The notes: generated by a model from the sequence alone, not told the origin. Shown: positions 13,421 through 27,375, numbered from the stretch's first letter. The stretch: DNA of 64,000 nucleotides from Tubulanus polymorphus (GCF_964204645.1 NC_134029.1:23764450-23828449), one strand, 5' to 3'. A program made the numbers and translations.

Positions 13421-13867
13421 TTCGACTATACATCCTAATGTTCGTAACTGAAAATGTTGTTATACACCTAAGTTGCTTCACTCCTCTTGATTACTTGATT
13501 TGCCTCTGTTCTTGATGGTAGGCCTATTTGTACGTACCGGTAGGTATTCCTGTAAATGGCTATTACGAACGATAAAGTCAAAACGTTGAAATAAAATATA
13601 GGGCTCAAGGGAAACATTTATTTTTCATTATTAGTTTGGGATTCTCTCTATACATGATCATCATGTCTTCTAGAGGAACGTGGTCATAAAGGCTTCCGGC
13701 ACGAACGGTTAATCTTCTCGAAGTCGCGGTCGTTTATCAGATGTTGAAGCAAATCAACGATAGACGAAGTAGAAACTGCGACAGAGAAACATAAAACATC
13801 GCGTGTTCGCTACATATATTAAAAACGGCCGCCCAATATTCCGCGAGACCATCATTAAACCGTGTTG

Positions 13868-14110
13868 TCAAATTAATCCGTACCACATACAATATCGGTA
13901 AAAATCATTTGTCTTGGCGATATTCAATAAAGTATTATCCGCTTCGTTAGAAATTTTAATGAACGCAGAAAATTGATAAGTCCCGCACGGCGAATCGTGA
14001 TGCCAGATGACAATAACAATCGATCGCCGGGGAATTCGTTTTAAACTGCACCTGTTTTGAGATAAATTACACGCGGAAAATAAAACTAAGAAAAATGCAG
14101 CCGCCTTCAT
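13868..14110 (-). CDS. Possible small secreted protein or first exon
   Basis: An 80-codon minus-strand frame starts at an ATG with A at -3. It opens with a textbook signal-peptide pattern (MKAAAFFLVLFSACNLS), followed by a mature part with four cysteines. Possible splice donors inside the frame (ACAG|GTGCAG and ATT|GTATGT) mean it could be exon 1 of a longer gene. I do not recognise the family and found no convincing partner exon. A chance frame remains possible. Confidence 0.3.
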   Translation of the reverse strand: MKAAAFFLVLFSACNLSQNRCSLKRIPRRSIVIVIWHHDSPCGTYQFSAFIKISNEADNTLLNIAKTNDFYRYCMWYGLI

Positions 14111-15392
14111 TATAGACTGGGATATTTTTATTATCGGTTTTCGTATCGGGTTCCATCGCCGAAAATCAAACCTTTTTTTTTCGGACTGTAGCTGAATACA
14201 TCGACTTCATTATTCAGTTCATTTCAGTTCGGAAAATTGGAGAGTTGCGTCTGGTTGAATTGAGAGTTTATGTCAACGACTTGGCGTCCATTATAACTGA
14301 ATACTTGGTCGATGTGAACACGCGAATGAATGCATTCAAAAATATATATTGACAACATACGTGTGAAACGCATATTTTCATGTACGTTCTCGCAGTCAGT
14401 ATTTTACCGTTATCAAGACATGTATACATCTCCTCTTGAACGGTATCACATTTTATTTTTTGCCTCATTCTATTTCTGTTTATTCTTTTGAGAATTTACT
14501 TCGAGAGCTACAGAGCGACGATCAAAGAGTTTGAAAATGTTTGAAAAAACGCTTTCAAATTCGCCATTGACGAAAAAAGTACCCCTTTATATCTCATTCC
14601 CTACATTGCGTCGGTTGTCACTTAAAGAAGAAAGGATAAAAAGTGGATATTTGAATAGTAGCTAGTGCGCGCGGTTATCCTCACTGATGAGGGTATCCCA
14701 GAGGTGTTTCAGGTACTGGTGTCAGTAACAGAAACTCGTCTGTACGTGAAGTGTGTCGGATAATCCATGCGTTGATTCAACAAAAGGTTGGCAAGAGAGC
14801 TTTGGTTCTTTGATGACAAAATCTCGACAATTCTCCAAACGGTGTGGCATATTGACAGATTGTGTTTTTGTCGAGGATGAGAGGAAGATGTGCCGCGGTA
14901 TAGCGCGATGAGAGAGTGGTATACGTAGTTGTAGGGTAACTGGAGGCTGCGATTTGCGCGTGATGGATCGGGCATCGTGGATGACGCTGAAAAAAATTAC
15001 ATAATTTCGCTCTTATCTATCGGCTATTTTGGTCAATACAAAATGAATAGAATAACAACAATTAACTGAAATAGGAATAACTCTTTTTAGGACTTATCAA
15101 AGGTCCACCTGAAAAACAATGTCGCCTCGAAGATGTTCGCAGATCTGTGACAAAACGAGCTTTATTTTATTGACTCATTGGATCAACCACGGACTTCGTT
15201 TCAGCATGGACTCAGTCCATGGTTTCAGAGTCCATAGATCAACGGAACGGAACCTGGAGAAACCTCAGTTCACAAATGCGCCATCTATCTGATTTAGTCG
15301 AATTTAACTGGTTGAAGATTGCACCCGTGCCAAAATAAATATCGAATTGAATTGAATTTGTAAGTAGCTAGCCCAGGGTAGTGAGTACTCCA
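14111..15392. other. Upstream region of CERT1, no gene recognised
   Basis: A stop-poor stretch at 14709-14986 is open in all three minus-strand frames and sits behind a good polypyrimidine-AG acceptor. With no codon signal I do not call it an exon. The rest is AT-rich. Confidence 0.4.
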
Positions 15393-15425
15393 TTACGTCA
15401 TCGTTAAGCCTCAAGATGGCGGACG
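15393..15425 (+). promoter_or_regulatory. CRE-like and YY1-like sites before CERT1
   Basis: TTACGTCA (15393-15400) matches an ATF/CREB element. AAGATGGCGGAC (15413-15424) matches the YY1 consensus that often overlaps transcription starts. Both lie within 150 bp of the CERT1 start codon. The assignment is by motif only. Confidence 0.4.
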
Positions 15426-15469
15426 TGGTGCAACGATTTCGTTTATTTTGCCGAGTTTTTTGCTTGTAA
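15416..15469 (+). promoter_or_regulatory. Upstream ORF before CERT1 (17 codons)
   Basis: An ATG inside the YY1-like site opens a 17-codon frame (MADVVQRFRLFCRVFCL) ending in TAA at 15467-15469, 73 nt before the CERT1 ATG. If transcription starts upstream of 15416, it would be translated first and could damp CERT1 translation. Confidence 0.35.
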
Positions 15470-15542
15470 TTTGACATCTCTGTTGTATCGGGCGTTGTAA
15501 TAGCACGAATCAAAGCGGGAACGTTTACCTTCTAACGTTACA

Positions 15543-18500
15543 ATGATGAGTGAAGAGCGGGATGCTCTCAGTTTGACGGATGATGATGACGATGATATCG
15601 AAGATGATGGAAATAAGTCGATTTTGCAGGGTATTTTGAGTAAATGGACAAATTATATTCACGGTTGGCAAGATCGATTCATAGTTCTCAAAAATGGAAT
15701 GTTGAGTTATTACAAATCAGAAAATGACACCGCGTTTGGCTGTAGAGGTGCAATCAGTTTGCAGAAAGCCAGTCTTACTGTAAGTTTAACAAATGAATTT
15801 ATGGTTGATGACTTTCATTCCTGTCATTGATTTAATAATTCTCCAGAAAATTAATTTCAGTGGTTTTCTAAAATGCCTATTACAATAAATTTCACACTAG
15901 AATGTATTTTAACTCTTAGGATCCGCACTTAGAAATTTGAAGGTTGATTTGTAATAATTATGCTAAAGTCTTATTTGCAAATAGTTGGTCCCCTAGCCAG
16001 GTGGCGAGGTCGGATAATATATTTCAATGATAATCCATATGATATGAATCCATATTCAAATTTTACTTTTGTTTCGATTATGACATTTCAGATTTTCAGA
16101 AGCTGAATTAAACAGAAAATCCATTGAATGCGTAGAATTTTACAGATACATTAATTTGAAATAATTTCAGATAAAAATAGAACCCACCTACATGATTGTA
16201 CGCTTAGGGGTAGGGTGTAAAGTTTTAGATTTGGGAAAAAGTATTGAGTCAGACTCGGATGATGTTTGTGGCTTATTCCGATGATGCTAGTTAAGTATTA
16301 CACGTACTACTTGTCATTGAGAAATCGTATTCATTTCTGTTTACGATAAACTGATTCATAAAACGTGTAGTCTATATGGCACAATGCCACAGGTTTGTGA
16401 ACGCGCCAAGTTCACTGAAAATCTTTCATCCAAAAATTATCTTTATGTGTCTTAAGTTGAAGTACAATTGATAAACGGGTCTAGCGATTATAGAGCGAAC
16501 GAATTCTTATTTTCGAAGTGGTTTAAAAGTATTTACGTGAAAGCGAAGGACTTAGGCCTATTATTATCATTTCTAGTTGAGACTTAAAAAACAAACGTTC
16601 AGCGTTAGTTGAACTTTCATTGGAGAATAAGTTTGACCTACATAGTTCTAGGTGCTAGGCCTATAATATGAAAAATTTTCCTGACCAGTTTTTTGTTGTT
16701 AATATTCAGTGTACATGCACTCATTTCATAGTCAATGGTGCATTTTAATGTTTCATTAAAACTTAGTATAAATATTGAGTCAATCTGAAAAGTCATTTCT
16801 AGGTATAATGGTATATATCCGCGGGCCGGTATAGCAAATTCTTTATGCGTTCTGGAATTGATTAGTTTCCATCAGTTTGAGACACAATGAAAATATGAAA
16901 TAGGAAAATTCTTTGTATGAGTTGATAGTTTATTTAGATCCTGGTTACTAAAATACAATAGTTCAGTCCGATGCAATAATATAAAGGTGCAATGTTTTAG
17001 AAAACACTCTATTCGTGACTCTATTCATTCAATCTAATATTAAATCCATAATGTGAAGGATGAAATTAACCGATGCAGAGGCAGTTTGCAGATTGTTAAG
17101 TTGACAGTTGACGAGTGCCGGGTCATTAAAAGAATTTAAAATTTTTTGCATATAGGCCTAGCACCAGCTTTATTTGTTCTTTTTTCAGGGAAGTCGCTTT
17201 TAATAGCTATTTTCTCATCTTGCACTGAATTCGATTTACATGAATTATACGTTCTTCGCTGAATTATTACTGGAAAAGTAAATGGACAGTGGTATCAACC
17301 AGTTTCTATTTCAAATTTGTGTAGAAGACTTAGTTTGAATTGGGTGGTAAATTTACGAAACTAGCTTTTTCTGAAATAGCCTAAGGCACCGAATAGGGAA
17401 ATGTAGTTGATGCGATGAAACAGTTTAAAAAAAAATCTTTTTAGAATAAAGAGTGATTATAAAAGCAGTTTGTAGATCAAAGCAAACAAACTTGAACGAA
17501 TACCCGTAAATCTAGGGATTGTCATCTGGCCTGTAGCCAAGTAGTGTAATCCATAGACAGATTGCCGAGTACTGGTTTAATAGCTGACTATTACAGTAGC
17601 AATTTAGATCTTATTAGCAATTATGGTAATGATTAAAGTAGTATATCATGTTGAAATGTGTTTCGGTGTCATCGATAGGACATTTTACAGGAGCAGATAA
17701 AACAATGTTAATTTAGAGTACAACGTCTTATCAGATTCAGTGACAGATTCTAGATTTGGCGTTAAAGTAGAATTCCATCGCATTAACTCGCAAATATCCC
17801 AGCCATAACATAGATAGAAATTGCTAGAATGTAGTTATGTCATGCGTGTATAAAAATGCTTTCTCTCAGGTTTTTCATTGAACATTGACAATTGAACCAC
17901 CTTAGAACATGATTCTGCCGATATTCGTCGCCGAATCTAAGGACTGTAGGTGCTGTAGTTTAAGAGGAGTAGCGTGACGAACATATCCTCACCGCCAATT
18001 ATAGTATGATTTATACGCGTTGCCAACCGATAAGAGAAATGAAGATATGTTTGTGACAGGTCATTAACGGTGATTGTTCCGATGAAAATGTCAACTTCTT
18101 AGTGAATTAATTCTACCGCTGTCATTCAATGCTTTCATTCGCTAATGTTAATTACTCGTTAGTAATCGAGTACAGACAGTTGAGAGACGTGCTGCGTTGA
18201 TTTTACTTCGAACAAATTTTTTTGCTTTTAATGTAAAACTCGATCGATGAATTGTTAATGAATTATTGCGGTTTTTTTTTTTGTAGCCGCACGAATTCGA
18301 TGAATGTCGGTTCGACGTGAGCGTGAATGATTGTTTGTGGTATTTACGAGCTGAAGATGAGGAAACGAGACAAACGTGGATCGACGCTATTGAAATACAC
18401 AAGGTACTGACGTCAATTCCTTCAACTTTAAAACGGTTGTAATCACATAGTAGTATTTTAGTAGTATTTATTTATCATTTGGTTGTTACATTATTACGTG

Positions 18501-21500
18501 ATTGATATTATATATAATATACATTGAAAAATATGTAACAAGAAAATGTGGGCTACACCTACGAGCAATTATCTAATTATCACTTAGATAATTGCTCAGG
18601 CTGCACAGAGAGATCTACATGCGTAGAACTTGTTATAACGCACTCATTATTGAACCGGCCCAGACACATCTTCACCCGTCAAGGGATTAGAACCCACTAC
18701 GCTAAAGCTGTTCCCCGAACCCCTTGACCTCGCGAGTCGTTGGAGTCGTTACTAGCCGACCAGAATCCGGTCGTACCAATCACAGCGCTTGTAACAAACC
18801 GTCAGTAGACTTCTGTTGGTTTTCCCGTTAAATAGACCAATCAGCGAACGTTTTACCGAACGAGGAAGTATTTCGCAAATCGATATATGACGTCACGCGC
18901 AATAGCGCCAGTAATGAAATCACGCTTCGTGAGGCCAGGGGGCTGGTGGAAGCGAGTTCGGGAGTGATACCGGACCCCTGGCAAGCGAGGATGGCCCAGA
19001 CCAGACCTGGTTCAAAAACTGTGGCTGCTATGAATTCATCTCGTGTTTTACCTGTGTGCGATTATAGTATTATTGTCCACTGTTATTCACTAATCCGTTA
19101 TATCAGAGATATATCATGTAATCCACACAATAGTTCATCGACCCGTGACAAATTATAGAAAGATCCTTTTGTATTTGATTTTAAAATCCTATTGAAACCG
19201 AAAGAGATTTCGAACTGAATGCCGACTGCCTGCGTGACAAACTGTGACAAACGCTATAGTGGATTATCTTCTAAGAACAAGTTAATACCTAATGATTCTA
19301 TAAAACAAATACATGTCACCCCATGAGAGATCGGACCATATTAACGCAAGATAACCGTGAATGTTCATAGACTCATAATCACAGTCTATTGGCTGTTTAA
19401 CCATGGTTTACAGGGTCTACACTTGCATTTAATTCATAGAAACACTGTGTATAGCAGTTAAGATTTTAAGATCCCGACTTTGAGGATTTAGGATTTTTTA
19501 CCGATAGATTAAGGAATTGATAACTGAATTTAAACGATGTTTTTTGTGGATACGTCATCTGTACCCGGGTCTACGGAGGTTAGTATCGACGACTGTATAC
19601 AGGAAGGAATATCCAATACATGACAAGAATAGAAACTGTTCCTTGTTGCATGTTGGAAATAATTATTCATCATAATAATGATTTATCCTTATCACTTGAA
19701 CATCCATACTGATTGTATAACAGTGTTTATGGCTCACACTCTTATCATCAATTTCCTATTTCTATCATGCATTTCTTTCTTGCAGCCTGAATTTAATTAA
19801 TATTGTAGGAATTATAAATGTGTTGTTATTTTCGTTTAACAGCAAGCAGAATCTGGATATGGCAGTGAAAATTCTCTACGGCGTCAGGGTTCAATCATGT
19901 CCCTCACATCAGCCGCTAGTTTATCCACTACGTCGGCTTCATCTTTTAAAGTAAGTTGTGTTTCGCGGTTTAAGAACGAATCTCCACGTCTGAAATACGC
20001 AAAAACCTCCGTACAAAACTACGCTGACATCACATATAGTATATCTTCATACGTTGTGGCTAACACGGGACTGACTGCATTCAGTCAGTTACAGATCGAT
20101 TGAAGTCTGAACAAAATCCGTCAAATAGATTTCATGTACTATTTATTTATGCTAACGATTCATACTGAGTGAAATGTGATAAAATATTTATCCTATCAAA
20201 AATGGCTTTTGAAATAAGATTTTAAAATCATGCAATTATACTTTGAGGGGTAGTTACACTTTTACGACTGTCAAGTTCAAAAACAACTTGCTATAGAACA
20301 AACATGGACATGGTACAGAAAGGACCCAAACTAAATGGCTGATAATTGAAATGTAGAGGGTAATTGGCATTGCGGTAACCCAGTGCCACAAGTGATCCTG
20401 ATCCTCACTTCCCTCAGTAGCCTTGCCGGTGGTATAGCCATGAAGCCTGAACAAAGTCAGTAAACACTATATGTCTACGCAAGAGAGTGGGTAACATCGT
20501 TGAATCTGTCGGATTATCTGAGCTTTTCTTATTTCAACCATTCATAATACGAGCGAATGTTGCGAATATTGTATGCATTGTTTTGGTATTAAAATCTCAT
20601 TCCCGTTGACAATGATAAATACAGCACAATATGTATTATAACTATTGATAAATGTATGTTTCTATTTCTATGAATTATTATTTCGTATGAAAGCGTATTT
20701 TCCGCAGATGTTTAAGCGATCGATTGGATTTAATTTTTTTCGTCTCAAAACGTATTCATTTTGCGTTCTCTCGCTCGGAGACCCTGGTTTTATAGAATTC
20801 TGTTAGCACAGGTGCTCATGATTCATTTCTGTATCCTGGCTATAAAAATGGTTTAATATTCAGATGAAAAACGTTACATTTTTGGAAGTTAATTGAATTT
20901 GAAAAAAATGTTGTCCATAAATTTTCTGCTAGTTTTTTGAATAGATCGAGGTCTTTATGTTCATAGATTTTTTAATATAGGTATATAGACTAAACCGTTG
21001 ACAGATTGGATTCGAACAATGCGACCATGAAATGTCGGAATAAATGCATGTATTTATAGGTTTATATGTATTACTCATCGGTCTCTCGATGTTCGGCTGT
21101 CGTCCCGTGATGTAAAGAGAGCATATACGAATGAAACGATGATTTTTTATTTTGTTACAACCTGCTGTTCGAGTCTCGCGATAACATTTATCTATTAACT
21201 GAATTTATCAATGAATCCTTGTACATTGATCCCGACAACTGGACTTTGAAACCGTATTTTTGAGAGGAAATTTCAAACCCTCGAATTTTATTCGGCACAA
21301 ATACGAATGATAAGATTCAATATCGTTCATTTAGAGTGTCTCAATTGGCAATCTGACAAATCATCAGTCATCTTAGTCGGTTAGAATTCCTCGCAGGAAA
21401 GAAACTTTCAATATCATCGCTTGAAAAAGATATCCGACGAAAAACGCCTGCTGAATTCGATGCAAACAAAAAATAGAGGAAATGTACTGTAAATGTGTGA

Positions 21501-24500
21501 CCTTGAACCCGTTGAGTTTAACTAGAGCGATGTCTCTCAACATTATATCCGATATTTGCGCTGTGTGTGCGTGAATTTCGCGTGTTTCATTTGTTGTTAA
21601 TTCAGACGTAGTTCTAAAAGTTGATACGCTTTTATTGAGATTGAATTATAAGAATAATTCGTTGTACCAATTTTTTTTTAACGACAGGTTTTGAGGAGTG
21701 TCAGAGTGTGAAATTGCAATCAGGGGGGGGGGGGGGAGTTCGGGACTAGAGTCTCACATCCTACACAATAAACAACACATAAACTTATATGAAGAAAATG
21801 CAAAATTGTTGTATAATGATAATACTGAGTTAGTTATTAGTTATATCAGATGATTGATAGTTCGATATGGTTTGATTATCGAGGCATAATTAACGCAAAT
21901 GAAAATGGCAGGAGTTTCAATAATGATTCCAACATTTATCCAGGATTTTGCTCAATATTGAATAATGATGATTATCAATGATGTAATATTTTTCAGCGTG
22001 GTCGAGGGTTGAGAGAGAAACTCGCCGAGATGGAAACATTCCGAGATATTTTATGTCGTCAAGTCGACACGTTACAGAACTATTTCGACGCGTGTTCGGA
22101 GGCTATCGACGACGAGGGAATTCACGAGGGTACGTATTGATAAACGGATTCGGCCCGTAAGGGGTTAATACGTGATATTCCGCCCTAATTACGCCGATAT
22201 TACATCAAATATTGGCAGAATTTTTTGCGCGTATGTCGCGTGTACTTTTTATATCGGTTATTCTTCACAATGGAATGAGACTAGAAAGCATAGGCAGCGT
22301 TTATATGCATGAAAGACGATCTGCTGATTCTGAGACTTCACACGTAATGACATTAACAAAATTTACCCGTACACGAATATTTCTAATTGATCAGCTCATT
22401 ATTGTATACGTGTTTGCTGCTTACAAACGAACCACACCTGTCTGGAACAGGCAGCTCACAATCAGGATTCAATGTATGAAATAGATGATAAAGTAAAGCG
22501 CGTAAAAGATGATTGAATTTACTGAGTTTTTGGTGTAAATGGAAGTATATAATTCGGTGAACAATTTACCATCCTGCGTCGGTTTATTTTTTGACAGTTA
22601 ATTCATATGTTTAGATCGATGAGGAAATATGTTGATGAATCATCAATTAAACGCCGGTGCGCCAGTGTTTTCTCTCGCGTTAAATGAAATGAAAATAATT
22701 GAAAATCGATATAGAAAGAAAGTAAAACTGTTTAGATTGACGGCAAAAAAATGAATGATAAAATACCGTGTAAATGATATTTTCATTGTTTGTAAAAGGT
22801 GATCACGATGATATCGACGATGTTGATGATTTCGATTCGCCGGTGCCCCTCACGAGGATCGACGCGCGAGAAACTATCAGTCGAAAACTACAAGAAAATC
22901 ATAAAGATCACAAAGACCTTCGTAAGTATCTGCGTACGGTTTACAATTCAAGAGTGAAACTCCACCCTTCATTCAATAAATGAGTCAATGTTTCTCTGAG
23001 GGTTCAGCTAACCTTATATCCATAAGCGACAACAATATAAACTGTATGAATTTTTGGAGCCAGTGCATCTCATACTATTTCTCAATAGCTGAAGATTTTC
23101 TTTTTTTTTTTGCGATTTTTATAAACAGATTCGATATTCCAAAGTCATGGAGCGCAAGCGATCGATTTTAAAGGCGAATCCTATACGTTTAAAGCAACAA
23201 CTGCTGGTATCCTAGCAACACTATCGCATTGTATCGAGTTGATGAGTCAGAGAGAGGACGCGTGGAAGAAGAGAGTTGAGAGGGTGAGATATACGGGTTC
23301 CGTAACGCTGCGCTTTAAACAATCCACATCCGGGGAAGTTACGTTTTTGATTTTTGTTTTATAGGAAATTGAGAAGCGTAAACGAGTAGAAGATTTGTAT
23401 CGGGCGTCGATTAACGACAGAACGAAACCTCTAGTCTTAGGCGGTCCCGATTATGAGGTAAGCAATTGAAAAATACAAATTCATTGTCGTAATCCCGTCT
23501 ATACATATAGTGTCGCAGCTTTTAGTCAAGATCAGATCGGCCTTTGAAAATTGTAAGTACTAATATTTGTCATGTTTTGCTGCGTTACGATAGGAAGGTC
23601 CACATTCTGTTATGAACGAAGATGAATTTTTCGATGCGGTTGATGCAACTTTAGATAAAATCGATCAGGAAACTGATAGAGTAAGTGTTTAAATCAATTC
23701 GCGCTCGATCGTTCTATAATGAATTGTTGCTGATTTCGTCGTTTATATTCGTTCGTTAGAAAATTTTACAACTGACAAAACCGAAAGTGATCAAACCTCC
23801 ACAGACTTCGCTGTCACCAGTTCACCCGTTATATCAGGAGGTATGTTTTATCAAATATTATAAGCTGAATCAGGGTCCCTACAACTCCTTGAATCCTTGA
23901 AAACTCCTTGATTTTTGAATATATTTTTCAAGGTCCTTGAAAATCCTTTAATTTTGAGGAATATCCATAAACTCCTTGAAACTCCTTAAATTCTGGGAAA
24001 GTCCTATTAAAAATTTTCAAAAGGTCCTTTTCAAAAGACAGTGTATTCTATTATTCTTCATTGTGTGACTTGTGAGTGAAAGTTGTTTCACTTTGAGATT
24101 TAAAACATTTAAACATGTAAAACCAAAACGGCACACACAACAACTGATCAAAATTTGAGAAAAACATGGACTTGTTTTTGAATTTTCGACTTTTTTTCCT
24201 TATATGACCACGAAAACCTCCTTGAATTTTGAAAATCACTCCTTGAAAATTCCTTGCAAAGTCCTTGAATTCTGGATACCAGGAATTGTAGGAACCTTGT
24301 GAATTCAGGCTACGTTACTTGGAACGTTCTTAATTTAGTCCCTTCCAATTAAGAATGGACCAAGTATTCGCACAAGTGAAAAGTCATTTCTGAAATTAGT
24401 CCGTTACGTTTAAGAACAGACCAATTTAGACCGACCAAAAAGACCGATCCAGGTCCGTTCTAACGCACAGCATTGATTTAGTCAGTTCCGGGTATATGAA

Positions 24501-26577
24501 TAAGAATGCACTAACACGGATTAGCTCCTCAGTATCTGCAGGACTAGTTGTCTGTTTATGTACTGTCTCACTCACTTCGTTCCTGTAACAGCAGACGCGG
24601 GGCTCTCATGTTCCTAACAGGCTTAAGCAGCCTTTTGGTGGACATACCTTCAGTGTCTCAGCGGTATCCCTATGGAACTCTTTGGATGATAACCTCAGAA
24701 ACATTTCCAATTTTAATGATTTCAAATGAGCGCTTTAGATTTTCTTGTTCCTGCTTACGACCTGTGATAACTCGGTCCATGTGCTGATGATGATCATTGG
24801 CCACAATGAAATACGTAGGCGCTTTACAAATGTCACAGTTTATTTATGATTATAATTAACTAGTGATAATGTGAGCGTAGCAATAGTTTAAAATGTCTTT
24901 AACTGGTTGTAATGAGTAAACATGATTTCTATTGACAGATTCAGGACGTGGTCAGTGGACACATGCAATTCACTGACTTTGATCTCACTAGTTTCGAAGC
25001 TGCTGACTGGCAATTAATTGCCGAAGAGACTGATTTATGCGTTTACAGGCGAGAGTTAGAGGAAGATGGAATGATCGTAGATCCGTTGAAAATTGTATTT
25101 ACGATGAAAGGCGTAACGGGTCACGAAGTTTGCCAACAGTTCTGGGATGTAAATTACCGAACCGAGTGGGAAGGTGAGATATCTTACTGATACAAACTTT
25201 AGGGGTCTGTCAACCTTTTCATTCGTCTAAGGCCTCCTAAGACAGGCTGGTTCAGACCTGACTGCAACAACTATTTGAGAGTAGAACTCAACCGCATCCA
25301 GAAATATCAAAACATCATTGCTCTCATTTTTTGCGAAAACTACTATCAGATAGTCTGCTCTGCTGGTCTGTCAACTTGTTCATCAGTCCTCCTAAGATAA
25401 GACTGGTCTTAATACGTTAGATTTTTGTATTACCGAAATGGTCTCATCAGTGGAACTGACTTTAAGGACAGATTTCACGGAATGGGAATGGGTATCTCGA
25501 TTTTTATCTCTAGGTAAAATTGCTTAATCTAAGGTATGAAACCTTGGAAAATTCCCCGTATCGCTAGAGACTGTCGACTCAACGCGAGAGATTTAATCTG
25601 ATTGTAGGAACGCTCGAATCGATGAAGGTTATAGAATGGGTTTCAGAAGACACGGTTATAACATATCAAACGCATAAACGTATTTGGCCATCGACTCAGA
25701 GAGATTCGTTGTTTTGGTCGCATATCTGTAAGAAACAATGCGAACACGAGGATGACTCGGACACCTGGCTCGTGTGTAACTATACAACTAACCACGTCGA
25801 CGTACCAGTAAGTTTTATCACGCTATCGCAAGTTACTCCATCCTTATTTGCCCCATTCCTGGAGAGGAACTTATCAATGCTGTGCATTCATGAACGTTTT
25901 TAAATCAGCTGTAATTACTGGTCCAGCTAGACACAACACTGATTCACAATCAATTAAAGCTACCATGCACTAATGCAAAAGTTTGCACTTTTGAGGATGG
26001 TCAAAGTGCTACCTGTCTTCTCATGGTTCATTGATTTGACACCACAGGTTAACATGGCTCCTCTACAAGTCGGCTATTACACGATTATTAACAGAGTATC
26101 AGTTCTTACTGTTTGATTATTTGTTTTTCAGCCGAACAATAAATTTGTGCGTGTGAAGTTTAATATTGCTATGCTGGCTACGACTATCATCGATCCTCCG
26201 GCAGACGGCTCTGAAATCACACGAGATAATCTCACTTGTAAACTACAATATTCTGCTAACGGTAAGAAAAAAAGTACATTGTTTCTTCTAGCTCAGGGTC
26301 CCTACGACTTTTTGATTCCTTAAAAACTCCTCAATGAATTTTACTTTTAAATAGGTGCTTGAAACTCCTTTAATTTGAGCAATATGCCTAAAACTCCATT
26401 TAAACTCCTTCAATTTTTTTAGAAACTGTTTTTGTTGTTGTATTTGCAGTGAATCCTGGAGGTTGGGCTCCGGCTACCGTTCTCCGAGCAGTTGCGAAAC
26501 GTGAATATCCAAAATTCATCAAACGTTTCACCCAATACGTACGAGATCGATTAGATAACGCACCAATCATGTTTTAA
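15543..26577 (+). CDS. CERT1: Ceramide transfer protein CERT (13 exons, 608 aa)
   Basis: CERT moves ceramide from the ER to the trans-Golgi for sphingomyelin synthesis. Coding exons: 15543-15779, 18287-18403, 19843-19950, 21997-22129, 22799-22921, 23129-23283, 23365-23457, 23594-23680, 23760-23840, 24939-25173, 25608-25807, 26132-26261, 26450-26577. Phases agree at every junction. An acidic N-terminus (six Asp in a row) precedes the PH domain (about 30-118, [14 protein letters not shown]). A serine-rich regulatory motif follows (119-154, SLRRQGS). Then come a coiled region with [19 protein letters not shown], a FFAT-type motif for VAP binding (EFFDAVDA, about 333-340) and the START lipid-binding domain (about 385-608), ending [11 protein letters not shown]. 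The length matches the human protein (598-624 aa). Introns carry foldback and SINE-like repeats. Confidence 0.97.
18563..18597. repeat. Perfect 13-bp stem hairpin in CERT1 intron 2
   Basis: GAGCAATTATCTA and TAGATAATTGCTC are exact reverse complements separated by 9 nt. Function unknown. It lies next to a tRNA-like SINE fragment, so it may be part of a repeat. Confidence 0.7.
18678..18728 (-). mobile_element. tRNA-like SINE fragment
   Basis: On the minus strand a GTCAAGG...CCTTGAC end-pairing encloses an A-box-like GGTCAAGGGGT and a B-box-like GGTTCTAATCC about 36 nt apart. This resembles the head of a tRNA-derived SINE. It lies in CERT1 intron 2. Confidence 0.35.
23871..24299. repeat. Inverted-repeat element rich in CTCCTTGAA
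   Basis: The ends are imperfect inverted repeats (CAGGGTCCCTACAACTCC versus, on the other strand, CAAGGTTCCTACAATTCC). The interior repeats CTCCTTGAA and TCCTTGAAA many times. The element lies in CERT1 intron 9. A partial copy sits in intron 12 (26294-26425). Confidence 0.7.
26294..26425. repeat. Partial copy of the CTCCTTGAA element
   Basis: It begins CAGGGTCCCTACGACT and carries several AACTCCTT units, as in the larger copy in intron 9. The right end is missing. Confidence 0.55.
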
Positions 26578-27269
26578 CTCAAGACGCACTGAAAATCCAA
26601 GCCACGTGAAAATGGGAAACTCGCAACACCAGCTTCCCCCCCCCCCCCAGATGGCGTGGTGCGCACTTAGTCCACTAATCAGTTGATAATCGATCAACTT
26701 TAAACTGAATTTTTAGACTCCCGAATCCACACATAATCACAGGACCCAGTAATGAATTCATTATTCTACTCGGTGATTAAGGTATCGTAAAATCGATTGA
26801 TTTGAAAGTTCATTCGATTTTTAACTAGAATGTAGCAGAAACCGTTGCCCAAAGACCGAGTAGCTCGCTGCTACCAAAGATTAGAGATCCTCGCTTGCCG
26901 AAAGTGGATTCATCATCAGTGGTTCCCTATTGCAGTTAGTTTTGAATGTCTGATCATTCAGGCAGTGATGATACGTTATATGAGGGCATTGTAAATTCAC
27001 ATATTGTTAATTACAGAACTAACTTCATCTGATTGTATATTCATTTGAACGAAGTTCGGTTAATTTCGTCGTCGTTCCGAAGAAGTTGATTTATTGCGTA
27101 ATATCGTCACAATTATTCCGCCAATCCAAATTTTATCTGCTGTAAAAGATTTGCTCCGCAAAATTTCCCAATGTGAAACATTGTTTTGTTGATTTTGAAA
27201 ACTTCCTCCCGGCGCTGTGGTGAAAGCTAGTCATGTGTTCTAATCATTCCACTCCCCCATTCAGTGTAT

Positions 27270-27375
<106 letters not shown>

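Noticed and set aside
14709-14986. Minus-strand exon candidate behind a good TTTTTTTCAG acceptor
   Set aside because: All three minus frames are open over most of the stretch, so openness gives no evidence for any one frame, and no family is recognisable.
21722-21736. G homopolymer in CERT1 intron 3 and C homopolymer near 26637
   Set aside because: Simple homopolymers, possibly of uncertain length from sequencing; no feature inferred.
24548-24787. Coding-like stretch in CERT1 intron 9 (both strands open in places)
   Set aside because: The minus frame reads sensibly for about 40 codons but then hits several stops, and no family is recognisable. At most an old pseudogene fragment.
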